From WTJY01 sp041568735 (GTDB taxonomy: Bacteria > Chloroflexota > Anaerolineae > Promineifilales > Promineifilaceae), in NCBI GenBank assembly GCA_041568735.1, contig JBFFZG010000151.1, positions 1 through 11,653 on the forward strand: DNA of 11,653 bases. Reading direction: 5' to 3'. The position numbers and the translations under genes are program-made. Each line of letters starts with the position of its first letter. Position 1 is the stretch's first letter. This document shows, one piece after another, positions 1 through 6,297 of this stretch. The notes under the pieces were generated by a model. It made no database searches. It saw only the letters and a program-made list of their open reading frames with translations, and was not told where the DNA came from.

Positions 1-1189
1 AGACGTAGCAGCCGCGCCGCTCCCGGTCCGGGCCGAAGTCGAGTGCGGCCCAGGCCGAGCCGGCCGCCCAGCCCCCGTGCGGGCCGCTGGTGTAATACCA
101 GGGGATCCCCGGCTCCCAGGGCAGGGCCAGCGGCGGCTGGCGCAGATCGGCCGGCAGCAGCGGCTCGTAAGTCAGGGCGAAGGGGCTGCCGAAGAGGCGC
201 TCGTAGGTGGCCGGAAAGCCGCCGGCGCCGGTTTCGGCCAGCCAGCCGGCGTAGGTAGCGCCGGTGTGGCCGGCCAGCCAGTTCTGCACCCCGGCCGTGC
301 CGTCGTTGATCGTCGGGGCGAAGGCGACCCGCGTGCCGTCGTCGACGACGGTGTTGACCCAACCCCCCTCCGCCCGGCCGTAGTAGCCCCCGTTGGCCCG
401 GTTGGCCGCCCAGCCCAGCTGGGTGTAGAGTCCTTCAAAGCCATTGCGCACGTAGCCCATCGGGTAGGGATCGGCGGCCCCGGCCGGTGGCCGGGTCACC
501 CAGCCGGCCCGGTGCTCGAGCATGGCCAGCAGCAGCCGTGGATTGACGCTGTAGCGGAGGGCGACCAGCTCGACGATGGCCGGCCCGTCCATTTCCCGGT
601 CTTCCACCGTTTCCCGGTAGGAGCCCAGCGCCCCCTGTGGATAATAGGTGGATAAGTAGGCGCGCACCCGAAAATCGGCCGCCCGGGGGCCGTAAACCAG
701 CTCGCTGTCCGGAATCAGCTTCAAGTCAGGTCCCACCAGGGTAGGGGCGGCCGGCACGCGCAGCACCTGGCCCACGAAGACCAGATCGCCGTTCTGGATC
801 TGGTTGAGCGCCGCCAGCTCCGCGACCGTACTGCCGTAGCGGCCGGCGATAGCCGCCAGCGTCTCGCCGGCGGTGACGACATGCTCGCCGAATCCGGCAG
901 CGTTCTGGCCGGTGTGCGGCGGATCGGGAGTCGGCTGGCCGCTGTAGGCCGGCCGGGTCGGCTGGATCAGCGGGGTGGGCGGCAGGACGGTCGGCAGGGC
1001 GGCAGCCGGGGCGGCCGGCTGGTTAGTTTCCGGGACGGCGGCCGGCGCGGCCGCGGATTCGCTCCCCCCACCAAACTCCGGGCTGGTTGGCGGCAGGACG
1101 ATCAGGGGCTGCTCGGTCATCGGTCCACCGCAGCTGGCCAGCAGCCAGACCGCCAGGAGCAGCAGAGTCAGGGGCCAGAAGTGTTTCAT
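1..1189 (-). CDS. LysM-domain lipoprotein with C-terminal M23-like peptidase domain (3' end beyond window)
   Basis: At least 396 residues are visible, starting at the ATG at 1189; the frame is open to the window edge. Residues 1-20 form a lipoprotein signal peptide with lipobox LASC (Cys20). A Pro/Ala-rich linker follows to about residue 100. One LysM module spans about 103-146 (HVVTAGETLAAIAGRYG at its start), which would bind peptidoglycan. Residues 190-350 resemble the helical region of lytic-transglycosylase-like proteins (YSVNPRLLLAMLE), but no catalytic assignment is safe. The last visible part (GPHGGW, then ALDFGP) resembles the first half of an M23 metallopeptidase zinc site, with His371 and Asp384 as candidate ligands; the second half lies off the window. 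The likely role is envelope-anchored peptidoglycan binding or hydrolysis. It is divergent from the gene at 1330. No Shine-Dalgarno is seen and the promoter is very close to the ATG, so the mRNA may be leaderless. LysM and lipoprotein calls are firm; M23 is likely. Confidence 0.85.
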   Translation of the reverse strand, partial: MKHFWPLTLLLLAVWLLASCGGPMTEQPLIVLPPTSPEFGGGSESAAAPAAVPETNQPAAPAAALPTVLPPTPLIQPTRPAYSGQPTPDPPHTGQNAAGFGEHVVTAGETLAAIAGRYGSTVAELAALNQIQNGDLVFVGQVLRVPAAPTLVGPDLKLIPDSELVYGPRAADFRVRAYLSTYYPQGALGSYRETVEDREMDGPAIVELVALRYSVNPRLLLAMLEHRAGWVTRPPAGAADPYPMGYVRNGFEGLYTQLGWAANRANGGYYGRAEGGWVNTVVDDGTRVAFAPTINDGTAGVQNWLAGHTGATYAGWLAETGAGGFPATYERLFGSPFALTYEPLLPADLRQPPLALPWEPGIPWYYTSGPHGGWAAGSAWAALDFGPDRERRGCYV

Positions 1190-1196
1190 AAGTGGA

Positions 1197-1225
1197 ATTG
1201 TATCCCACTCAGAGGGGGGGCTAAA
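1197..1225 (-). promoter_or_regulatory. sigma70-type promoter of the LysM lipoprotein gene, possibly leaderless
   Basis: On the minus strand, TTTAGC (1225-1220) and TACAAT (1202-1197) are separated by exactly 17 bp. The -10 matches TATAAT at 5 of 6 positions, the -35 at 3 of 6. Only 7 bases separate the -10 from the ATG at 1189, so the expected transcription start falls at or next to the start codon. No ribosome binding site is present, consistent with a leaderless transcript. Confidence 0.55.
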
Positions 1226-1329
1226 ATGGGGATGAGCAGAAGATAAGGCCGGCGCCGTGAGGAGCTGTCCGGTAATAAGGGCGCCCGGTTAACAGCGCCC
1301 GCCGCACTCATCGCTTAAACTGAACGACC

Positions 1330-2001
1330 ATGCAGCCAACCTACGTCCAGCGCCTCCGCGTCACCTTCCGCAAGTTCGGACCGACCCGCTACATCGGCCA
1401 TCTCGACGTCGCCCGCACCTGGGAGCGGGCGCTCAACCGGGCCAAAATCCCGATGGCCTACTCGCAGGGGTTCAACAAGCGGCCGAAAATGCAGTTTGCC
1501 ACGGCCACGTCCCTCGGGATCACCAGCGACTGCGAGCTGGTCGATCTCTGGCTGACCGAGACGCTGGATCCGGCCGCCGCCCACGAGCAGATGATGAGCC
1601 GCATGGCCCCCGGCATCGAGGTCACCGCGGTGCGCGAGGTGCCGCTGAACGGGGCGGCCCTGCAGACCCTGACCCGCTGGACGACCTACCTGGCCCGCTT
1701 CCCGGCGGAAACGGACGAGGCCGGCCTGCGGGCCGCGGTGGCCACCCTGCTGGCCGCCGACAGCCTGCCTCGGGTGCGCGAAACGAAAAAACGGAAAAAG
1801 CGCTACGACCTGCGCCCGCTCATCGGCGATCTCCGGGTCGGCCGCACGGCCGGCGGCGACCTGACGCTGACGATGGTGCTGGCGCTGCAGGAGCTGGCCA
1901 CCGGCCGGCCGGACGAGCTGCTGCTGGAGCTGGGCTTCGATCCGCTCGATATTCCCCTGCACCGGACGACCCTCGAGCTGGCGGAGGAAGCCGCTGTCTG
2001 A
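1330..2001 (+). CDS. TIGR03936 / DUF2344 family protein (radical SAM-linked protein)
   Basis: 223 residues. The N-terminal pattern is characteristic of the family: a basic RVTFRKFGPTRYIGHLD segment (residues 10-26), then ERALNRAKIPMAYSQGFNKR (32-51), PKMQFATATSLGI and an acidic ELVDLWLTE strand (69-77). A lysine-rich patch before YDLRPLI (152-165) is also family-typical. The biochemical role is not established; members are usually fused to or beside a B12-binding radical SAM protein, often near RNase G/E genes, which suggests a link to RNA modification. Neither partner is in this window: the left neighbour is divergent and the right one is a secreted glycosidase whose start overlaps this stop by 8 bp. 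No Shine-Dalgarno precedes the ATG; TAAACT at 1316-1321 could be a -10 giving a near-leaderless mRNA. The family call is confident, the function unknown. Confidence 0.85.
   Translation: MQPTYVQRLRVTFRKFGPTRYIGHLDVARTWERALNRAKIPMAYSQGFNKRPKMQFATATSLGITSDCELVDLWLTETLDPAAAHEQMMSRMAPGIEVTAVREVPLNGAALQTLTRWTTYLARFPAETDEAGLRAAVATLLAADSLPRVRETKKRKKRYDLRPLIGDLRVGRTAGGDLTLTMVLALQELATGRPDELLLELGFDPLDIPLHRTTLELAEEAAV
1983..1988 (+). promoter_or_regulatory. Shine-Dalgarno that selects a CTG start at 1994
   Basis: GGAGGA lies inside the 3' end of the DUF2344 gene, 5 bases before an in-frame CTG at 1994. No ATG, GTG or TTG occurs in this frame between here and the GTG at 2180. Starting at 2180 would discard a complete lipoprotein signal peptide, so this site supports the CTG start. 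Confidence 0.6.
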
Positions 2002-2881
2002 GCGGGCCGGTCGGGCGCGCCGGCTGCTCGGGCTGCTGCTCTGCGGGGGGCTGCTGGCCTGCACCCTGCCGGCCGCACCCGCAGCCGAGCCGGTTCCCAT
2101 TCCCATTCCCACCCTGCTTCCACCGGCCGCGCCGCCGCCGGCCGCCGCCACGGAGAACCCGCCGTCCCCGACCCCGATTGTGCCCGACACCGGCTGGCTG
2201 CCCGTGGCCCCCGGCCTGGAAAAGCGGGTCGTGCAGATCTACGAGGCCGGCCGGGCCGAGCCGGTCGAGGCGGCGGTCGTGCTGCGGGTCGACCCGGCCG
2301 TTTACCGATTTGAGGTCGGCTACCGCCCCGGCCAGCCGCAGACCCTGCGCGAATGGGCCCTCGAGAGCGGCGGCGAGATCGTCATCAACGGCGGTTTTTT
2401 CACCCCGGAGTGGACCGCCACCGGGCTGATCATCGCCGGCGGGGAGGCGAGCGGGCGCAGCTACGGGGATTTTGCCGGCATGGTGGCCATCCGCGACGGC
2501 CGCCCCGAGATTCGCTGGCTGGGAGCCGCCCCCTATGACCCGGCCGAGCCGCTCGACGGGGCGCTGCAGGCTTTCCCACTGCTGATCCGCCCGGGCGGGG
2601 TGCCGGGCATCAATGCCGACCTGGAGCGGGACACCCCCGACCGGCGGACGGCCGTCGCCGTGGACCGGAGCGACCGCTTCCTGCTGATCATCACCCCGCG
2701 CGGCGGCCTGACCCTGCACGCCTTCAGCCGCTTCCTGGCCGGCGCCGACTTCGATCTCGAGATCGCCCTCAACCTGGACGGCGGCACGTCGAGCGGCCTG
2801 CTCTGGCGCGAGGGGGATCAGATGACCGGGATTCCCGCCTTCACGCCGCTGCCGGCGGTTCTGATCGCCATCCGCCGCTGA
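1994..2881 (+). CDS. NAGPA-type phosphodiester glycosidase domain lipoprotein (probable CTG start)
   Basis: Read from CTG at 1994 the product is 295 residues. Residues 1-23 form a lipoprotein signal peptide: basic SERAGRARR, a leucine-rich core, and lipobox LLAC with Cys23. A Pro/Ala-rich linker follows to about residue 62, then the phosphodiester glycosidase domain (NAGPA/DUF2233 type) fills the rest. Visible family motifs are INGGFF (131-136), QAFPLLI (192-198), RTAVAVD (218-224) and NLDGGTSSGL (260-269), so the domain looks complete. Family members hydrolyse sugar-phosphodiester linkages; the bacterial substrate here is unknown, with exopolysaccharide or wall glycans possible. The protein is predicted to be anchored outside the membrane. 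Its start overlaps the upstream stop by 8 bp (CTGTCTGA), implying translational coupling; the junction at 11403 has the same geometry with GTG. The GTG at 2180 is the conventional alternative but lacks a signal peptide. Confidence 0.8.
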   Translation: MSERAGRARRLLGLLLCGGLLACTLPAAPAAEPVPIPIPTLLPPAAPPPAAATENPPSPTPIVPDTGWLPVAPGLEKRVVQIYEAGRAEPVEAAVVLRVDPAVYRFEVGYRPGQPQTLREWALESGGEIVINGGFFTPEWTATGLIIAGGEASGRSYGDFAGMVAIRDGRPEIRWLGAAPYDPAEPLDGALQAFPLLIRPGGVPGINADLERDTPDRRTAVAVDRSDRFLLIITPRGGLTLHAFSRFLAGADFDLEIALNLDGGTSSGLLWREGDQMTGIPAFTPLPAVLIAIRR

Positions 2882-2929
2882 GCAGGCGCGGCCGGTCTGC
2901 CCTCGGCCAGGATTCAGTAGAACTACGTA

Positions 2930-2959
2930 TTGTGAAACCTCATCCGGGCATGCTACTAT
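2930..2959 (+). promoter_or_regulatory. extended -10 promoter of mscL
   Basis: TTGTGA (2930-2935) and TACTAT (2954-2959) are separated by 18 bp. TGC directly before the -10 supplies an extended -10 TG. Transcription would begin about 2966, giving a leader of roughly 115 bases before mscL. The rest of the 199-bp gap between 2881 and 3081 holds the palindrome described separately and no gene. Confidence 0.5.
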
Positions 2960-2976
2960 TTTCGCGAAAATAGGAG
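2953..2976. promoter_or_regulatory. palindromic operator candidate over the mscL promoter
   Basis: CTATTTTCGCGAAAATAG at 2956-2973 is a perfect 18-bp inverted repeat, extending to 24 bp (2953-2976) with one mismatched pair. It covers most of the -10 and the expected transcription start, where a bound dimeric repressor would block RNA polymerase. No T-run follows, so it is not a terminator. The regulator is unknown. Confidence 0.5.
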
Positions 2977-3080
2977 TTCGGTACTAACACCCCGGCCTCG
3001 CTTCTATCGGCCGCCGTCCCCCTTCCGGGCCCGCGGCCGGGCACATTGACCCCCATTTTTTTAGGAGATGAGAAATAACC

Positions 3081-3494
3081 ATGCTGCAGGAATTTAAAGC
3101 GTTTATCCAGCGCGGAAACGTGATGGATCTGGCCGTTGCGGTCATCATCGGTGCGGCGTTCAGCGCCATCGTCGGTTCTTTTGTCAACGACATTATCACC
3201 CCGATTCTGGGCCTGTTCACCGGTGGGGTTGACTTTTCCAACCTGTTTGTCAGCCTCGACGGCAGCAGCTACGCCACCCTGGCGGCCGCCCAGGAAGCCG
3301 GCGCGGCGACCCTGAACTACGGCCTCTTTATCAACGCCGTGATCAACTTCCTGGTCATCGCCTTCGTCATCTTCATGCTCGTGCGGACGGTGTCCAACAT
3401 GCAGAAGAAAGAGGAAGAGGCCCCCGCGGCTCCGCCCGAACCGTCGGCCGAGGAAAAACTCCTGGCCGAGATCCGGGATCTGCTCAAGAAATAA
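3081..3494 (+). CDS. mscL: large-conductance mechanosensitive channel MscL
   Basis: 137 residues, the usual length for this family (E. coli MscL has 136). The amphipathic N-terminal helix MLQEFKAFIQRGNVMDLAVA is followed by TM1 (about 15-45, with VIIGAAFSAIVGSFVNDIITP), a periplasmic loop (about 50-78), TM2 (about 79-103, GLFINAVINFLVIAFVIFML), a charged linker and a C-terminal helix (EEKLLAEIRDLLKK). The homopentamer opens under membrane tension and releases solutes during hypo-osmotic shock. AGGAG at 3063-3067 lies 13 bases before the ATG, a rather long spacing. The gene stands alone, with its own promoter and operator-like palindrome upstream and a strong terminator downstream. GC content in its first part is lower than in neighbouring genes. 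The identification is secure. Confidence 0.97.
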   Translation: MLQEFKAFIQRGNVMDLAVAVIIGAAFSAIVGSFVNDIITPILGLFTGGVDFSNLFVSLDGSSYATLAAAQEAGAATLNYGLFINAVINFLVIAFVIFMLVRTVSNMQKKEEEAPAAPPEPSAEEKLLAEIRDLLKK

Positions 3495-3525
3495 CCATCC
3501 CCCTCTCCGATCCACACCAGGGATG

Positions 3526-3562
3526 AAAAGAAGACCGGCCCCCAAACCGGTCTTCTTTTTTT
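3526..3562 (+). terminator. rho-independent terminator after mscL, likely bidirectional
   Basis: A 13-bp perfect stem (AAAAGAAGACCGG at 3526-3538 with its complement at 3547-3559) encloses an 8-base loop and runs into a T-tract ending at 3562. The A-rich left flank gives a shorter T-run on the minus strand, so it may also end the convergent sigma factor transcript. Confidence 0.9.
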
Positions 3563-3597
3563 CATTTTCTTTTTTTCATGCCAGCCCAATCACACAC

Positions 3598-4884
3598 CTA
3601 CCGTTCCCCGTTCCCTGTTCCCTGTTCCCCGCTCTCTTCTATCCTCCCCAACAAAAACCTTCTCTCAATCTGATTCTCCGTCAATTCCAGCGCATTTTCA
3701 TAGGCCTGCCGGGCCTCGGCCGGCCAGCCGGCGCGGCGGTAGAGGTCGGCCCGGGCGGCGTGGAAGAGATAGTAATCCTGGAGCTCTTCCGCCAGGTCGT
3801 CGAGCAGGGCCAGCCCGGCCAGCGGCCCTTCGGCCATGGCCACGGCTACCGCCCGGTTGAGGGCGACGACCGGCCCGGGACGCAGCCGCAGCAGGGAGGT
3901 ATAGAGGGCGGCGATCTGGCGCCAGTCGGTTGCGGCGGCCGCCGGCGACTGGGCGTGCAGGGCGCTGATGGCCGCCTGGATCTGGTAGGGACCCGGCCGG
4001 CGCAGCGACAGGGCGCGGTCGAGGATGGCCACCCCTTCGTCGATCTGGGCCCGGTTCCAGAGGGAGCGGTCCTGGGCCTCGAGCAGGATCAGGTCACCGG
4101 CCGGCCCGACCCGGGCCCGGCGGCGGGAGTCGTGCAGCAGCATCAGGGCCAGCAGCCCCCAGCTCTCGGCATCCTCCTCGAGGGAGGTCTCCCGGACCAG
4201 CAGCTCGTTGAGGACCCGCGCCAATCGGATCGCCTCTTCGCAGAGGTCGGCGCGGATCAAGTCCACGCCGGCCGTGGCGGCGTACCCCTCGTTGAAAATG
4301 AGGTAGAGGACGGCCAGCACCGCTTCCAGCCGCTCCGGCAGCAGGTCGCGCGGGGGCACCCGGTAGGGAATGCCGGCCTGCTTGATTTTGCGCTTGGCCC
4401 GCACCAGCCGCTGGGCCATCGTTTCCTTCGAGACGAGAAAGGCCCGGGCCACCTCGACGGTGTTCAGCCCACCCAGCGTGCTCAGCGTCAGGGCGACCTG
4501 CCCCTCGACGTTGAGGGCCGGATGGCAGCAGGTGAAGATCAGCTTTAACCTTTCATCGGGAATCTCGTCCATGTCGTCCCCCGGTCCCGGCCGTTTTTCG
4601 AGCGCGGCCCGGGTTTCCAGCAGGGCGGTTTTCTGGCGCAGGTTGGTGGCCCGGCGCAGCCGGTCGATCGCCTTGTGCCGTGCGGTGGTGGTCAGCCAGG
4701 CTCCCGGGTTGTCCGGCAATCCTTTTTTCGGCCACTGCTCGAGGGCGGCAACCAGAGCCTCCTGCAGGGCGTCCTCGGCCAGGTCGAAATCCCGCAGGGA
4801 TCCGATCAATGTGGCCAGGACGCGGCCGGATTCCTCGCGAAAGGTGCGCTCGATGATCTGTTGGATGGCCGGGGAGGAGGTCAA
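3598..4884 (-). CDS. ECF42-type RNA polymerase sigma factor with C-terminal TPR-like extension
   Basis: 428 residues from a TTG at 4884. Sigma region 2 covers about 15-80 (FDLAEDALQEALVAALEQWP, then NPGAWLTTTARHKAIDRLRR) and region 4 about 110-168 (helix-turn-helix around NTVEVARAFLVSKETMAQRL). The long C-terminal part (about 180-415) carries group hallmarks: LYLIFNEGY (193-201), ALNRAVAVA (341-349) and a TPR-like ending. It would direct RNA polymerase to target genes, and the extension is required for activity in the family. ECF42 members have no classical anti-sigma factor and are paired with DGPF proteins, as here (gene at 4944). No ATG exists near the N-terminus and no Shine-Dalgarno precedes TTG, so the start is less certain than the family; an in-frame CTG lies 36 bases upstream. 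The last ten residues (GEQGTGNGER) are encoded by a heptanucleotide array and look like a non-family tail. Confidence 0.93.
   Translation of the reverse strand: MTSSPAIQQIIERTFREESGRVLATLIGSLRDFDLAEDALQEALVAALEQWPKKGLPDNPGAWLTTTARHKAIDRLRRATNLRQKTALLETRAALEKRPGPGDDMDEIPDERLKLIFTCCHPALNVEGQVALTLSTLGGLNTVEVARAFLVSKETMAQRLVRAKRKIKQAGIPYRVPPRDLLPERLEAVLAVLYLIFNEGYAATAGVDLIRADLCEEAIRLARVLNELLVRETSLEEDAESWGLLALMLLHDSRRRARVGPAGDLILLEAQDRSLWNRAQIDEGVAILDRALSLRRPGPYQIQAAISALHAQSPAAAATDWRQIAALYTSLLRLRPGPVVALNRAVAVAMAEGPLAGLALLDDLAEELQDYYLFHAARADLYRRAGWPAEARQAYENALELTENQIERRFLLGRIEESGEQGTGNGER
3603..3630. repeat. heptanucleotide tandem array GTTCCCY x4
   Basis: Four contiguous 7-base units, GTTCCCC, GTTCCCT, GTTCCCT, GTTCCCC. 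The array lies immediately inside the stop codon of the sigma factor gene and encodes its last residues on the minus strand. It resembles the short tandemly repeated heptamers (STRR) known from filamentous cyanobacteria. Confidence 0.85.
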
Positions 4885-4943
4885 CGCGTCGCCGGGTGGG
4901 TCCGGCCGGCGCCCGGGCAGACGCCGGCCGGCGGTCTGTCCGT

Positions 4944-5297
4944 TTATTCAAAAACCCAGAGCGGGCGGATTTCGACCGAACCTCTGCGCACGTCGGGAAT
5001 CTTGGCCGCCCACTTGATCGCCTCGTCCAGGTTTTCACAGTCGAGGATGTAAAAACCGCCGAGCTGTTCTTTCGTCTCGGCGAAGGGGCCGTCCGAGGTC
5101 AGCGTTTTGCCGTCCCGCACGCGCACAGTCGTGGCCGCGCCGGTGGGGTGCAGGGCGTCTCCGCCGAGAATCGGGATCCCGGCAGCGTTGAGTTCGTCGC
5201 CGAAGGCATAGTACTCGGCCATCATGGCCTGGCTTTCGGCCTCGGTCGCCTGCAGGCTGGCCGCCTCGTCGTGGTAGATCAAGAAGGCGTATTTCAT
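4944..5297 (-). CDS. DGPF-domain (YciI-like) protein, partner of the ECF42 sigma factor
   Basis: 117 residues. MKYAFLIYHDE opens a ferredoxin-like YciI/DGPF fold, and the defining Asp-Gly-Pro-Phe motif is at 69-72 in LTSDGPFAETKEQLGGFYIL. The helix DEAIKWAAKIPDV and the final strand SVEIRPLW are also typical. The start at 5297 is favoured over upstream in-frame starts because AAGGAGAT (5311-5304) sits 6 bases before it. The biochemical activity of DGPF proteins is not settled. They are the most frequent neighbours and known targets of ECF42 sigma factors, and the sigma gene follows 59 bp downstream on the same strand, so the two probably form an operon. A terminator at 5413-5448 separates them from the gene upstream. 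Confidence 0.92.
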   Translation of the reverse strand: MKYAFLIYHDEAASLQATEAESQAMMAEYYAFGDELNAAGIPILGGDALHPTGAATTVRVRDGKTLTSDGPFAETKEQLGGFYILDCENLDEAIKWAAKIPDVRRGSVEIRPLWVFE

Positions 5298-5347
5298 GGT
5301 TCGATCTCCTTTTTCTGCTTCGTCGATGGGGAACATTCTAACAGGAC

Positions 5348-5374
5348 GACGAACGAGATTGCCCGAAATCGACC
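5348..5374 (-). promoter_or_regulatory. candidate ECF42-dependent promoter of the DGPF-sigma operon
   Basis: On the minus strand GGTCGA (5374-5369) is followed after 17 bp by CGTC (5351-5348). As I recall it, the motif reported for Streptomyces ECF42 is TGTCGA with CG(A/T)C; this matches the second element and five of six bases of the first. An alternative -10, TAGAAT (5340-5335), has no good -35 at 17 bp (GGCAAT). Confidence 0.45.
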
Positions 5375-5412
5375 ATTCTTTCACGAAAGAGGCTCAACTG
5401 ACCCCCCGGACG

Positions 5413-5448
5413 AAAAAAACAGCCCTGCCGATGGGATCGACAGGGCTG
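5413..5448 (-). terminator. rho-independent terminator of the coiled-coil protein gene
   Basis: Read on the minus strand, CAGCCCTG (5448-5441) pairs with CAGGGCTG (5427-5420), with a further 4-bp inner stem (CGAT/ATCG) after one mismatch and a GGG-type loop. Seven T residues follow (5419-5413). It ends the transcript from the gene at 5982-5500 and isolates the DGPF-sigma operon downstream. Confidence 0.88.
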
Positions 5449-5499
5449 CTGGCTGGATCTGTCCGGTCTTTTCCGAACAGTTTTGGACAGAAATGTACG

Positions 5500-5982
5500 T
5501 TAAAGACCGGTAAAACAGGTGAAATCCGATGAGGACATCTCGGATCGTCCAGCCCTGGCAAACTTTGTCTTCGAATGGCGCGGGAAAGGATGTCCCGTCC
5601 AGAAATTGAGCCGGGTGCCGTCGCCCGCTTCGCCGGCGCCATCGACCGGGTTTTTCTCTTTCCCCATATCCAGGGGCTGTTCGTTTGCGGGCATTTTCAA
5701 GAGGGAGCCGCTGGACGTCTGGACTTCCACGAGGCGGGCCTTCAGCGACGCGATTTGCGCCTCCCGCCGGGTCAGGTCGGCCTGCAGCGCCAGCAGCCGC
5801 CCTTTCATCCGGTAGCGCTCGGCTTCCAGCGAGATGGTTTTCGCCTCGAGTTCGGCGACCTTCTGCCGCAGCGCCAGCTCCAGCTCCCGGTTTTGCCGGT
5901 GCTGTGGTGACCAGAAACTGGTCACCCAGACACCGAGCGCCACCCCGAGGGATAGGCCGAAAAATAAGATAATCCACTCCAT
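5500..5982 (-). CDS. small membrane-anchored coiled-coil protein of unknown function
   Basis: 160 residues, no family recognised. Residues 1-22 form one hydrophobic membrane segment (IILFFGLSLGVALGVWV). Residues 30-90 are charged and heptad-like (ELELALRQKVAELEAK, then ERYRMKGRLLALQADLTRRE), predicting a coiled coil in the cytoplasm or periplasm. The tail (about 95-160) is rich in Gly, Ser and Pro and probably disordered. The layout resembles small divisome or envelope scaffolding proteins, but nothing in the sequence proves such a role. GGAG (5997-5994) precedes the ATG by 11 bases, and a strong terminator follows 52 bp after the stop, so the gene is likely a monocistronic unit. Because the tail shows no conservation clue, it could be partly non-functional, but the reading frame is intact. 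Confidence 0.65.
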   Translation of the reverse strand: MEWIILFFGLSLGVALGVWVTSFWSPQHRQNRELELALRQKVAELEAKTISLEAERYRMKGRLLALQADLTRREAQIASLKARLVEVQTSSGSLLKMPANEQPLDMGKEKNPVDGAGEAGDGTRLNFWTGHPFPRHSKTKFARAGRSEMSSSDFTCFTGL

Positions 5983-6082
5983 TTCGATTGGTTCTCCTCA
6001 TTCCTACGCCGGCGGCTGGACCGGACCGGCCGATAAAATCAGATCAGGCAATCAAGGGGCGGGCCACACCCGTCCGCTCGAG

Positions 6083-6109
6083 GGATTGTTGGAATAATCG
6101 AGACAATCC
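6083..6109. repeat. inverted repeat in the 5983-6297 intergenic region
   Basis: GGATTGT (6083-6089) and ACAATCC (6103-6109) are perfect 7-bp arms around a 13-bp AT-rich centre. No T-run follows on either strand, so an operator or an RNA hairpin is more likely than a terminator. It lies upstream of the coiled-coil gene on the minus strand. Confidence 0.4.
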
Positions 6110-6153
6110 GATGTTTATGGTCTTCACTCTATCATGGCCAAAGTATTGAAGTA

Positions 6154-6171
6154 ATCCGTATTGTTACGGAT
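6154..6171. repeat. perfect hairpin in the 5983-6297 intergenic region
   Basis: ATCCGTA and TACGGAT form a 7-bp perfect stem with loop TTGT. No T-run follows. Together with the repeat at 6083 it is the main structure in this 315-bp gap between divergent genes; no gene is seen there. Confidence 0.4.
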
Positions 6172-6250
6172 CTGGCGCCACCGGCCGGCGCGGGCCATCC
6201 CGGATCGGCTGAGTCGATGAGCGAATTCGATCCGGCCGGCCGTTCCCGCG

Positions 6251-6256
6251 TATAAT
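6251..6256 (+). promoter_or_regulatory. -10 element of the helicase gene
   Basis: A perfect TATAAT stands 41 bases before the helicase ATG. No convincing -35 is found at 16-18 bp. The predicted start near 6263 gives a leader of about 35 bases without a clear Shine-Dalgarno. Confidence 0.4.
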
Positions 6257-6297
6257 CGGGGGGTGTTCCGCTTGAATTCTGTTGCTCCCGTCCCCAT

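Noticed and set aside
1820..2719. 299-codon open frame on the minus strand
   Set aside because: Antisense to the DUF2344 and glycosidase genes; low-complexity Gly/Arg/Gln composition.
3523..4548. 341-codon open frame on the plus strand
   Set aside because: Antisense to the ECF42 sigma factor gene; starts inside the terminator and has no recognisable domain.
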